Source: Agapetus fuscipes
Lineage: Eukaryota; Arthropoda; Insecta; Trichoptera; Glossosomatidae
Reading direction: 5' to 3'
Assembly: GCA_951799405.1 (NCBI GenBank)
Contig: OX637363.1
Span: forward strand, 4,650,001-4,714,000
DNA: 64,000 nt
The position numbers and the translations under genes were made by a program. The notes below the pieces were generated by a model. It was not told the DNA's origin and did not search any database. It saw only the letters and a list, made by a program, of their open reading frames with translations. Below are positions 53,223-63,304 of the stretch, piece after piece; position 1 is the first letter of the stretch, and each line of letters opens with the position of its first letter.

Positions 53223-53287
53223 TAAGGGTTTGTGTATTGACATTGTGAAGTATTCCTTTTTAAATTAATATTTTAAAAGTAAATAAT

Positions 53288-53548
53288 GTATAATCTAAGT
53301 TGCAAAGATATATATTAAGATTCAAAACTCACATCAAATGCATGCCCACAAACAAACACGTGTAAGTTCGCGCTCACAAATTCTGAATGTGTAGGTACTT
53401 ACAAATTAAAATCCAAATCTCAAATAACATAAAAACCTGCAACCTTTGCCAACCTTCCCTGGAACAGGAGTGACATTGGCAAAGTGAACCATATTTTACA
53501 GTAAAGTTGGTCAGCCTCATACCAACCTATAAGTCAAGAAATATAAAT
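53288..53548 (-). mobile_element. LINE-B-like 3' end
   Basis: Tail TATAATCTAAGTTGCAAAGA, CATGCCCACAAACAAACACG, CCTGGAACAGGAGTGACATT, edge ACCAACCTATAAGTCAAG. Confidence 0.8.
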
Positions 53549-53569
53549 TAGTATAAAGTCAGTTTTCCC

Positions 53570-53858
53570 ATAATAATAATAATAATAATAATTTTAGGAT
53601 GATTTATTTAGTGAGCGCTGTTTTTGTGTGTATCACACCTCAAGAGCCCTCTGCGAGCTTGGTCGTCGCTGTAGAAAGCGCCAATTCTCAAGTAAGACCC
53701 AGTTGTTGTAAGGTTGGATGGACCATTCAGTGACCGGTCTTTGGTAAAGGTTTATGAATTCTTCAACTCAGCGAGGAGCACATTCGAAATATAAATGGTA
53801 TATTATTCTTTGTGCTCCGCCAGGATCCGAATCCACAACCTTCCATTTACGAGTCCCA
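53570..53858 (-). mobile_element. SINE1 with ATT tail
   Basis: (AAT)n at 53572-53592, GATTTATTTAGTGAGCGCTG, CCTCAAGAGCCCTCTGCGAG, body, and head to CAGGATCCGAATCCACAACC..ACGAGTCC. The head is cut before the A-box. Confidence 0.8.
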
Positions 53859-54474
53859 TACTTATAAGTTGACGTATCTCTGGTTTCAGGTTCAACCAAT
53901 CTAAGGAATAAAGCCGTTAGTTTGCATTTCAAAGTTCAACTAGGGAAGAAAAACTGTGTGTTTTATTTTTACATTATTAATTTACAACAAACGCATAATA
54001 AGTTAATCGCTAGTCAAAAAGTTCTACTAAAAGTTAAGCAATAAATTTCGATGTATAATAAAAAAGTGCTTTAATTAAAAAAACTTAATCGCTAATCCAA
54101 AATTTCATCAACCGATAGCCAAAGAATCGTTAATCGTAAGTGAAATCCTTATTTTATAATAATTTTAATTGTTCTTTAATCTTCATGTTGTTTTTTTATT
54201 AAGTAGTTAATCAAGAAGCTCGTTAATCTTTGATATAAAAAAATAGTTGATCGTCATTCTATGAAATCTTAAATGGATAATTAAAAAACACGTTAAAAGT
54301 TTTTTATTGTTGGTTAATTCAATTTTTATGATTATCGATACTTTATAAAAATAACTAACAGTTTAAAAACAGCTCGTGCCAAAAAATGCGTAAATCTTTT
54401 TTTTTTACTGGGCGAGTCCGCAATGCAGTTGTCTGCAGTACAGGGTGGAGAAAGCCGTGTGCAGATGCGCCGAG
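53859..54474. other. AT-rich, no feature recognised
   Basis: Many short TTAATCG/AAGTTAAT words but no defined repeat unit. Confidence 0.4.
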
Positions 54475-54702
54475 TCTATAATCTAAGTTGCAGAGATAAA
54501 TTAACCATTAAGATTCATATTTAATGCATGCCCACAAGCAGACACATGCTGTGTGTAGATACTTAAAAAATAAAAGTAAAAAAAAAATCTCAAATGAACA
54601 TGAGCCCTGCAACTTTGAAATAGGAATGATGCTGAAAGAGTGAATCAATTTTTAAAGTGTGGATGGTCAGACTCATACCAACCTGTAAGTTAAGGACAAA
54701 AC
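54475..54702 (-). mobile_element. LINE-A/B 3' end, diverged
   Basis: TATAATCTAAGTTGCAGAGA, GCATGCCCACAAGCAGACAC, hairpin region decayed, edge CATACCAACCTGTAAGTTAA. Confidence 0.7.
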
Positions 54703-55716
54703 ATAATATAATGTACCTATGTAAAATTATATAAAAAACAGACAATTCTTCAACGGAAAAAAACTCAGAAAAACAATAAGTAGCCGGAAGTGGTCCCTTG
54801 CATCCCAGCCGCGTTATGTCACAATGTTTTTGTCTATGAAATTTGTGTTGACTCTATAATATCTATAATCTTTAATCTAAGTTGCAAGCAGAGGCGGCTC
54901 GTCAATAAAACTGTTGGCAGTTCATAATTTCTGCAATTATAGTTTTTCTTTTATTTTCCAATTTGCTTTGAATGGAAATTGTAAGAAATGCGTACATATA
55001 TAATGTTTTATTAAGCTATACACGAGTACGTACCTACACCCGTTTTTCTGCATAACGAATATATGTATTTAAGCGCGTACTTACAGTTATTTAAAATGGA
55101 AATCCATCCGCACAAACAGCACAAAATAAATTATTCCGGATAAAATTAATCTGTTCTCATGCACTTTATCATTGAAATTTTTGATTGATTCTCTATAACC
55201 AACATCAAGCCATTGTGGAAGATCTGTTTGGCCTAATCAATTTAAAGGCATTACATGCTCAATGTGAGTTTACGAAAGTGCATGATGTTTAACTTCCTCA
55301 GTAAGGTGAGCGAGATCCATGACACATCTTCGCCCCACGATTTTTCACCACAAATTATACGACACGGAAAGAAAAAAACCATTCACAACCACACAGCCAT
55401 GATGCTTAAATACCCTAATCACTGTTTTAGATTTAGCTTTACATTGTTAAACAATTTTTATTAAGTCCACGTCTGCTTTATTATTGAAATTCATAGTCAG
55501 AAAATTAATTAACAACAATCTTGTAATGAATTCACGATGATTTTTAAAAGAATGTAAAAAATATTCCCGCAAAATCAAAGGCCAACCGATGACTGTACAC
55601 ATCTCTACGTCAACTAACAACTGAACGGATGTAAGTCATCCAGAGTCCAGTTTGGCAATTATTATTTATAATCAACATTGTACTTAGCAATGTTTTCTTT
55701 AAAATGCTAAGGAGAG
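54703..55716. other. No feature recognised; orphan LINE tail
   Basis: CTATAATCTTTAATCTAAGT then TGCAAG near 54870 is a bare LINE tail. The rest, including a frame at 55255-55464, has no recognisable motif. Confidence 0.4.
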
Positions 55717-55719
55717 TAA

Positions 55720-56149
55720 GACCCTCCGCACACTAGACGACAGGCGACAGCGACAGCTCGCCGAGTCGCGGCGACAGGCTGCGGCCGACAGTTTTCAAAT
55801 ATTTTGTTCAAAGCTCCGCACACTTCGCACGCTTAATAATAAAGAGAAATAACTCGAAAATTGGGAAAATCGAGATTTTGTAATAAAACGCAAGAACAAT
55901 GCGAGAAGAATAGGTAGAATGCGACAGCCGTTCAATTTGGACGAATATGACCGAGATAAAACATCGGCCGCCTTTTTCATCCCATACAAGTTGTACTGGT
56001 TGTCTGAACTTCAAACGTGATTTACCAACATTGTTGTTTTTTGAGTTATTGCTCTTTATTATTAAACGTGCGACTTGTCGCCGAGTCGCGCCGATCACCG
56101 ATTCGCGCCGACATGTCGCTGTCGCCTGTCGTCTAGTGTGCGGAGGGTC
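55720..56149. mobile_element. MITE with TAA target duplication (PIF/Harbinger-like)
   Basis: Perfect terminal inverted repeats of 36 bp begin GACCCTCCGCACACTAGACG and end CGTCTAGTGTGCGGAGGGTC. TAA is duplicated at 55717-55719 and 56150-56152. A second inner pair around TTAATAATAAAGAG and CTCTTTATTATTAA makes almost the whole element fold back. 430 bp, non-coding. CGCCGAGTCGCG words flank the inner arms. Confidence 0.88.
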
Positions 56150-56152
56150 TAA

Positions 56153-56587
56153 CTTATGATGGTTTCATTGTTCATTGTTCATATAATGTCAACACACGTC
56201 GACTATTTCATAATATTTGGGTGTTGCACGTAGCAAGGCGTTTGCCATCTTTGTCTACCGCGTTACAGAAGCTATGATTGATCTGCTTTCTCCCTCACAG
56301 CCACGGACTCGACAGTTTTTCATAATATGTATGGAAGTATTTCAAGGTCTCTGTGCATTGAGCGATATGCACGACATGTATAATAATTATACCATAATAT
56401 TATGTATGGAGGCGGTTCTTTGCGCTTATCAGGCGTTTCGTATAATTATTATTGATTTTTTACTTCAGCGATCTTTTAACACATCTTCCACACGATATAT
56501 TTTTGTTAAAAGTGTATACATTTTTTTGCTAAAATTATTACAAAATCTAGGCAGCTCACTGCACGGATGCACGTTAATAGTAACCGC
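56153..56587. other. No feature recognised
   Basis: An open frame at 56217-56615 contains no known motif and runs into the next LINE-B; treated as chance. Confidence 0.4.
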
Positions 56588-56822
56588 CTCTGGTTGCAAG
56601 GATATATTCATTTAAAGCTCTCAGATGTATGCCCACAAACCAACAAATGTAGTTCGCGCTTACAAATGCTGAATGTGTACTTACAAATAAAATCCAAACC
56701 TCAAATGAACATAAGCCCCACAACTTTTGCCGACCTTCCCTGAAACAGGGGTGACATTGGCAAAGTGAACCATTTTTTACAGTATGGGTGGTCAGCCTCA
56801 TACCAACCTATAAGTCAAGGAA
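56588..56822 (-). mobile_element. LINE-B 3' end
   Basis: GGTTGCAAGGATATATTCAT to CATACCAACCTATAAGTCAA. Almost identical to 7210-7438, so both may be recent or linked by duplication. Confidence 0.85.
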
Positions 56823-56944
56823 TATTAACAATAAATTACATTTAAATATAAAAAAGAACAAAACCTTACAAAGAAATCTATACAAAAAAAGTCAAAAATT
56901 TCCTATGCAAAAAATGTAGCAAATGAATACACCAACATTAGAAA

Positions 56945-57000
56945 TCAACATTGCAGATTAGCCGCCACTTCTTCCTGTCCTTGCATACTTCTTTGCAGTA
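56945..57000 (-). pseudogene. LINE-A coding stub scrap
   Basis: CAGATTAGCCGCCACTTCTT then CCTGTCCTTGCATACTTCTT is the complement of the KEVCKDRKKW stub. Confidence 0.55.
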
Positions 57001-57021
57001 AAATGCCAATCTTCGAAATCG

Positions 57022-57268
57022 AGGTATCTAATCTAATCTGATCTAAGTTGCAATGATATTTAACATTGGCGATTCACAATATATGTATTTTAACAAGCTA
57101 ACACGTATAAGTTCGCGTCTGTATATGCCGCATGTGAACCTACAACATTAAAACCCAAATCTCAAATGAACATACACCCTGCAACTCTTGCCGACCTTCC
57201 CTGAAACAGGGGCGATATTGGAAAGTGAGCCATTTTCTACAGCATGGATGGTCAGTCACATACCTACC
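57022..57268 (-). mobile_element. LINE-A 3' end
   Basis: Tail TCTAATCTAATCTGATCTAA, conserved block, edge GATGGTCAGTCACATACC. It is cut by a LINE fragment at 57269. Confidence 0.85.
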
Positions 57269-57467
57269 ACAAGAGGAATAAGAAGGCATTTGCAGTTGCT
57301 GGTCCTCTGGCCTGGAACCACCTGCCACATCATGTGAGAGGGCTGGAGGACCATGGAAAGTTCCGGAATGCACTGAAGAATTTCTGGCATCATTTGCACA
57401 AGCTCCCTTGGAGTGACTACATCACGAAACGGCGCTATAAAGAAATCATCAACTCATCATCAAGCCT
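57269..57467 (+). pseudogene. CR1-like LINE, extreme C-terminus and 3' tip
   Basis: Encodes NKKAFAVAGPLAWNHLPHHV then RGLEDHGKFRNALKNFWHHL, the end of a CR1/Rex-type LINE protein. The 3' tip GGCGCTATAAAGAAATCATC matches the minus-strand tip at 5315. Confidence 0.75.
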
Positions 57468-57472
57468 ACGTA

Positions 57473-57712
57473 CCCTGAGTCCGAGTTGCAAAACTTGAGT
57501 AAAGTAAAGTTTACGGAAAGTATTAAAGAGTGGTTTCCCCCAAAATCTGCCGTTTTTGTTTGTTTGAACTTGATTTTCTTCATCACTGTAACTCTTTTGC
57601 TAAGACCATAAAGTGTAAGAAACAAAAACGGCAGATTTTGGGGAAAATCACTCTTGAATACTTTCCGTACACTTTACTTTACTCAAGTTTTGCAACTCGT
57701 ATCTACTAAGGG
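57473..57712. mobile_element. MITE-F, second full copy
   Basis: TA flanks at 57471-57472 and 57713-57714. Ends CCCTGAGTCCGAGTTGCAAA and TTTTGCAACTCGTATCTACT then AAGGG. Internal arms AAAATCTGCCGTTTTTG and CAAAAACGGCAGATTTT. It lies next to the LINE tip. Confidence 0.85.
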
Positions 57713-57714
57713 TA

Positions 57715-58212
57715 CTGTTGATATTTTAGTAATAAAAAGCCCTGAGAACTTTGCACATTCCAAAACATGATTCACATCAACAGAGACTTGCATCTTTTGC
57801 TGGTTAGTCTTGTTTTTGCTGAATTCCTGGCAGAATTTCTCGTCTAAATATAGCATCAGATTCCTGCGATGCAAAGTGAGGACGAAGCGAGGAGTGTGGA
57901 AGTAGGAGGAAGTAGGTGCATGTGGAAACTGGAGTCTGTGCTTCAAGTATATCAATTCAAGTTAAAACTCAACCGTAGCATTCACCACAAAATATACAGA
58001 ATCTTAGGCAGCGCACCTAGTGAGTGCTTCAGTTTCTGGTAAAATGCTGTATTAAAAGTTGAATCGCATGGTTTTATACTTAGGTGTTGGGTGCAAAACT
58101 GGTTTATAGCAGGTATATCTTTCCATGGAATGAAGTGGATATCAAACCACCACCGACTTGGCGAAATTTAAAATTGCTAGCCATCTTATTATAATATTTG
58201 CAAACGAAAAAT
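57715..58212. other. No feature recognised
   Basis: No repeat or motif seen. A minus-strand frame at 57683-57955 is unassigned. Confidence 0.4.
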
Positions 58213-58214
58213 GG

Positions 58215-58458
58215 TGTCTAATCTAAAACTAAAACTAAGCTGCAAAGATATGTATCATTTGAGATTCATATTAAAAGCATTCCCACAAGCGGACGCGCAT
58301 AATTTCGCGCTCACACATGCCGCATGTGGACCTACAGTATAAAAAACCCAATCTCAAATGAACATAAGCCCTGCAACTCTTGCCGACCTTCCCTGAAAAA
58401 GGGGTGACATTGTCAAAGTGAACCATTTTTTACAGTATGGGTGGTCAGCCTCATACTT
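58215..58458 (-). mobile_element. LINE-A 3' end
   Basis: Tail TCTAATCTAAAACTAAAACT, CACACATGCCGCATGTGGAC, hairpin slightly broken (CCCTGAAAAAGGGG), edge GGTCAGCCTCATACTTG. Confidence 0.85.
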
Positions 58459-58461
58459 GTT

Positions 58462-59062
58462 GTATATGCTCCTTGACTTCTAGGTTGGTATGTAGCTGAC
58501 CACGCTTTGACTTCAAGAATAGGTGGATGTCGTGGTAGAGGAAGATCGAGAAAGGAATGGATGGAGCAAATTTCCGAAATTGCGAATGAATGGAATATCT
58601 TGAGTCATAATTAAAGGAGAGCTTGTATGAAAAAGGTTATGCCTCTGGATGAAATGAATGAAGTATGGAAGGACAGAAAGAAATGGCGGTTGATATGTAA
58701 TGTTGACGGCTAGGACTAAGGTTTTTTAAATTAGAATTTTGTATTCTGTATTTGTTTTGATGCTTATACATATTATTATTTATGATTTTAAAAATGTAAC
58801 TTGTTGTGTATGTTCCTTGACTTTTAGGTTGGTATGTGGCTGGCCGCCCATGCTGTAGAAAATGGTTCACTTTGCAGATGTCACCCCTGTTTCAGGGAAG
58901 GTCGGCAAGAGTTGCAGGATGTATGTTCATTTGAAATTTTTGTTTTTATGTTTTAGGTTCACATATGCGGTATGTACAAGCGCAAACTTATACGTTTTTC
59001 CTTGTGAAAATGCATATAATGTGAATCCCCAATGTACATATCTTTGCAACTAAGATTTGATT
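58462..59062 (+). mobile_element. LINE-A 3' ends in tandem: short 5' block, then coding stub plus full 3' end
   Basis: 58466-58503 holds a bare CTTGACTTCTAGGTTGGTAT then GTAGCTGACCACGC. From 58515 the coding stub GRGRSRKEWMEQISEIANEW..KKWRLICNVDG-stop follows. Then AT-rich spacer, full block (58825 onward, GTTGGTATGTGGCTGGCCGC), and tail AACTAAGATTTGATTAGGTT. One of the three best copies for linking stub and repeat. Confidence 0.85.
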
Positions 59063-59064
59063 AG

Positions 59065-59245
59065 GTTAGATGAGTGAGTCTTTCATGGCTCATTCTAGAG
59101 ACATGGTCTCTCATCTTACTAAGTCTTCTATTTTACTGACTTTTATGTGGACCAATTTTCATCTCACAAGCTACGGTGTGAGTGAGTCTATCATGGCTCA
59201 TTCTGGAGACATGGTCTCTCTTCTTGCTTTGTTCTTTAGACCTTC
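59065..59245. repeat. Repeat E, two direct units
   Basis: GTGAGTCTTTCATGGCTCAT then TCTAGAGACATGGTCTCTCA occurs at 59072 and again at about 59180 (GTGAGTCTATCATGGCTCAT). CACAAGCTACGGTGTGAG lies between. Relatives at 26900 and 41700 are inverted. Bases 59246-59488 show no feature. Confidence 0.55.
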
Positions 59246-59489
59246 GTTTGATAAGTAAGCATTGAAGAAAATCCATTACTTAGTTTATTATACTATCGAG
59301 TGTAACTCGTTTGGGAGTGAGTATCCGCAGAAATAGGCGAGATCAGTACTAGCAGATGGTTAAATACGAAAAGAGATGGTTGGAAAATAACACTTCTGTT
59401 CACAGATCACGTTTACTGAATAAAAACAAGATATCATCAAGTTGTTTTCAAATGATATTAAACAGGCAAGGTCGTTGGAGTAGACGTAT

Positions 59490-59618
59490 ACGCAACTAAG
59501 CTACACATATAGTGCAACTTCTCGCATTTAGTATGTGTCACCTATTTCGACAGGCATTACGCCGAACACTTCACTTCAATCGCAGATTTTCCCTCCTCTG
59601 CAATGTGGGTTCTCATTT
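59490..59618 (-). mobile_element. SINE2 3' fragment
   Basis: ACGCAACTAAGCTACACATA then TAGTGCAACTTCTCGC, then a decayed body. It abuts the SINE1 piece at 59620. Confidence 0.6.
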
Positions 59619-59619
59619 T

Positions 59620-59783
59620 TTTTTTAAATCCTGTGCGGGAGACTCACTCAGATTTCAGAGACTCTCGGGGTCCATGACGCTTGTTGTAGTGCCGCAGAGG
59701 TGTCTACGTGCTTGGTTGTCGCTACAAAGAGCTAGTACTCAAGCAAGACCCAGTTGCTGTAAGGCTGGATGGGCCTTTTGATC
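59620..59783 (-). mobile_element. SINE1 fragment with the hairpin 3' module
   Basis: AAATCCTGTGCGGGAGACTC, decayed hairpin, TTGTTGTAGTGCCGCAGAGG, CAAGACCCAGTTGCTGTAAG. Head missing. Bases 59784-60129 show no feature. Confidence 0.7.
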
Positions 59784-60129
59784 GTCTTCAAGATGATAGA
59801 AAAGATCGAAAGCGTTCTTTATTATTAATTGAAATAAATTGACATTTGTGAAAAAAAAACAGTGTTTTATTAGAATTTGGTTTCTAAAAAATATATAAAT
59901 CGATCAATATGAATTTTCACAGTGTTAATACACAAACCATATAAAGTATATCTAAGTTCAAATGTTGACTATAATATATTTTAGCATTTATTCATATTAT
60001 TAAAAGCATCTCATATTACCAAGTGATCAGTAATCTTGAACCTTTTTGCATCAGTGCATCGATGATCAATAAAACCGACTTGTTGACAGGTTTGTGTTGC
60101 ATTTCAATCTATCAAAAATCTACACCTTT

Positions 60130-60403
60130 GGGGCTGTCCATATATTACGTCATTCGCATTAAGGGGGGGGGAGTCTGGTCTGCGGATGATGGCAAATGAT
60201 GTACGAGTAACAAAAGTGACGTCGTTCTTGTAAATACCAATTTCTACAAAATATTATGTTAGTAATATAAAATTATTAATTATTAAGCTCATCCATTATT
60301 ACAAGAGGGGGGGGGGGGTCATTAGATAATGACTATAGGATGATTGATAGTGGGGGGGGTCGAAAATCGGCCAAAATCGATGACGTAATTTATGGACAGT
60401 CCC
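60130..60403. mobile_element. MITE-G, copy 2
   Basis: GGGGCTGTCCATATATTACG and TAATTTATGGACAGTCCC ends, TTT flanks, and G-runs of 9 and 11. The interior GATGATGGCAAATGATGTAC is the complement of copy 1, so the two copies are inverted relative to each other. Confidence 0.85.
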
Positions 60404-60410
60404 TTTACAG

Positions 60411-60958
60411 AGCTATTCTGAAATATTTTAGTCGTCCGTTGAGCCATAGATATTATTATCATATCCATAGATATTCTTATTTGTTGATTTATAAAATGAA
60501 AGTTGTCGTGTATGTTCCTTGACTCATAGGTTGGTATGCGGCTGACCAGCCATGCTGTAAAAGTGGTTCACTTTGCCAATGTCACCCCTGTTACAGGGAA
60601 GGACGGCAAGAGTTGCAGGGTGTATGTCCATTTGAGATTTGGTTTTTATGTTGTGGGTTCACATGAGGCATGTGCAAGCGCGAACTTGTACGTGTCTGGT
60701 TGTGGGAATGCATATAATGTGAATCTCCAATGTTAAAGATTAGATTAGATTAGATTAGCCCACGCTTTGACAAATAAATTATGCCTGGGCTGGAAATCTC
60801 ATCACTACAGTCATTCTTACCTACCGCATTTTGGTGATATTTGTTTAATCAGCTGTTCACTTGCGGCCATCTTGGATTGACAGGTCTTCATACAAATGCA
60901 TCATTTGTTTGTCTAAGCGTGGGCTCAACGGACGACTAAAATGTCAAAGAATAGCACC
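60411..60958. mobile_element. MITE-C split by a LINE-A
   Basis: The left end AATATTTTAGTCGTCCGTTG then AGCC stops at 60444. The element resumes at about 60757 with AGCCCACGCTTTGACAAA and ends GACTAAAATGTCAAAGAATA then GCACC. AGCC is at both edges of the insertion and may be the target duplication. Confidence 0.85.
60445..60760 (+). mobile_element. LINE-A 3' end inserted in MITE-C
   Basis: Spacer, CTTGACTCATAGGTTGGTAT, full block, then GTTAAAGATTAGATTAGATT tail. The ATCTTTGCAACTT stretch before the tail is shortened. The order of events is MITE-C first, then LINE-A. Confidence 0.88.
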
Positions 60959-60974
60959 GTTAGTCTTTAATCAA

Positions 60975-61218
60975 ACGGTTAAGCCTACGGAATAAAAATC
61001 GGAAGATCGTTGGTTCAATTCCTGGTGGAGCACAAAAAAAAAACATTTAATTTTCAAATAAACGTACTCTTCAATAGACTTTAAAAAAATCATCTACCTT
61101 TGCTAAATACAGGTCATGAAAGGTCCATCCAGCGGGTGGGTCTTGCTTGTGTAATAATGATCTCTTTCCGTAGCAAAGACCAAGCTCGCACACGGCTCTT
61201 GAAGTGTGATTCACACAT
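60975..61218 (+). mobile_element. SINE1 copy, diverged
   Basis: AACGGTTAAGCCTACGGAAT, B-box-like GGTTCAATTCC, GGTCATGAAAGGTCCATCCA, and end GGCTCTTGAAGTGTGATTCA. The head is partly decayed. Bases 61219-61438 show no feature. Confidence 0.7.
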
Positions 61219-61439
61219 TTAGAATTCAAAAGTTTTGTCGTTTAATTATGATAATATGTGAATACTTGGACCAAAGGTTGATGAACAATGATTTAGGTAT
61301 CAAATTTCTAAGCAAAACTGACATGATATTCAAATGTTATCCACCACTGAACTGGAAAAAGGCAAAAATTAAAAAAAAAAATCAAAAATTTTATTTCAAT
61401 ATTTTTTAGGGTCAATCTGAACATGAATCGCGTACCTTT

Positions 61440-61756
61440 GGAATAATAAAAATAATAATAATAATATTCCGGATTATTTATTTGGTGAGCGCTGTTTTTG
61501 TGTGTATCACACCTCAAGAGCCCTCTGCGAGCTTGGTCGTCGCTGTAGAAAGCACCAATTCTCAAGCAAGACCCAGTAGTTGTAAGGTTGGTTGGACTTT
61601 CAGTGACCGGTCTTTGGTAAAGGTTTATGAATTTTTCAACTTAGCGAAGAGCACATTCGAAATAGAAATGGTATATTTTTGTGCTCCGCCGGGATCCGAA
61701 TCCACAACCTTCCATTTACGAGTCCGAAGTGTTGCCACTGGACTACGGACCGGTCC
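61440..61756 (-). mobile_element. SINE1 with ATT tail, full copy
   Basis: (AAT)n at 61441-61466, GGATTATTTATTTGGTGAGC, CCTCAAGAGCCCTCTGCGAG, body, and tRNA head GGGATCCGAATCCACAACCT..GACTACGGACCGGT ending at 61755. Best example of the ATT-tailed form. Confidence 0.88.
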
Positions 61757-61929
61757 AAGATGCCAACGACACGCGGTGTACCTGAGCGGTAACCCATCCA
61801 AGTATCATCCGCGCTCAATGTTACTTAACTTCGGTGATCTATGGGAACCGGTGCTTTCAACATGGTAACGCCGTTGACTGCAGTCAGCGTTGTTGACCAT
61901 GTTACTACATGTTTTTATTCATCCCATCG

Positions 61930-62095
61930 CAATAATACATCCGTTTGATAGTTCTGTTGGTATAACGCTTGCGCTCAAAGCCAAAAGGCTAGGATTCGAT
62001 TCATTCGAGAAAATCAAACACGATTACCCGTTTCGTCCTTTTCTTCTGACACACCGGCAAGGTTTACTCACAATTCGCAAGAAATAATAACACAA
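61930..62095 (+). mobile_element. SINE2 head and partial body
   Basis: TCCGTTTGATAGTTCTGTTG A-box region, GGATTCGATTC B-box-like, ATTACCCGTTTCG, CACCGGCAAGGTTTACTCAC. Truncated at 62095. Bases 61757-61929 show no feature. Confidence 0.65.
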
Positions 62096-62154
62096 ACAAT
62101 AAATAGTAATTCACGGCGGACCATATATATTTTTTAACATTTTTCTGGTATGAA

Positions 62155-62630
62155 CACTAATCTAATCTAAGTTGTAAAGATATGTTACATTGGGGGTTCA
62201 CACTATTTGCATTCTCACAAGCTCGCGCTTGCACATGCCACATGTGAACCTACAACATAAAAACCCAAATCTCAAATGGACAAACGTACACCCTGCAACT
62301 CTTGCCGACCTTCCCTGAAACAGGGTGACATTAGCAAAGTGAACCATTTTTACAGCATGGGTGGTCAGCCGCATACCGACTTAGATAAGTCAAGGAACAT
62401 ACACAACAAATTAAATTTTAGAAATAAACAAATAATATGTTAAAACATTAAAAGCAAATACAAAATATAAAATTCTAATTTTAAAAACCCTAGCCCTAGC
62501 CGCCAACATTACAGATCAACCGCCATTTATTTCTGTCCTTAGATATTTTTTTTCATTTCTTCCAGAGTCATAACTCATAACCTTTTTCATACCAGCTCTC
62601 CTTTTATTATGACTCTGGACAATTACAGTC
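62155..62630 (-). mobile_element. LINE-A 3' end with C-terminal coding stub
   Basis: Tail ACTAATCTAATCTAAGTTGT at 62157, conserved block, edge CATACCGACTTAGATAAGTC, AT-rich spacer, then the stub from 62500 up (minus-strand KWRLICNVGG-stop, KKVM..). It shows the full order from coding end to tail in one copy. Confidence 0.88.
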
Positions 62631-63304
62631 ATCGCAAGATATAAGAATCTTAAAAAAAAAGGTTAAAATAAGTGTCCGCTTCGCATCGATATAGGAAGAC
62701 GTCGGTTTGTAGGTTTACCTTATTTGTAAAAGTAAACTCTGTTTCCTCATATTGAAGGTAAAAATGTATAAAAGATGATAAAAACTAGTTTCCTGCGCGT
62801 GTGGATACAAAAATGGCGGTAAAGATTTACAAATTGGAACAAATTATGAAGTCAGCTACTTTTATTGGTGTCACGGGAAAAAAACAGTCAATAAATCCAA
62901 CTCAATATGTCACATTAACGAGAAAAAACGTCAATGGTTCGATGCCCGGTCGATGGCTTACTGGTCAAGCGAAGATACCGTGAGACAAGGGGGTTCTAGG
63001 TTTTAGTACCTACTGGTAAGATTATCTTTGGCACTGTGTCATGTGTCTTGAGCAACCCTCCAAAAATCACCCATTGACCAACTCGCAACTCGTAATTGCA
63101 ACTCGCATGGGTTAAAAAAAACTCCCGTGAACTGTTCCTGTTTATAATTTTTAACGCCTTTAAACATGTGATCGATATTTTCACTGAGAATATTATCAAT
63201 GGTATTATTAACTGGCAAAATGATACTTTCAGATAAAGAAAAGCACACTCGCAACCAAACAAAAGTCACGCGCAATTTGCGAGATAGCGAGTAGAATATT
63301 GGAG
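62631..63304. other. No feature recognised
   Basis: A 60-residue plus-strand frame (62801-62983) and minus-strand frames at 62996-63401 have no known motif. Confidence 0.4.
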
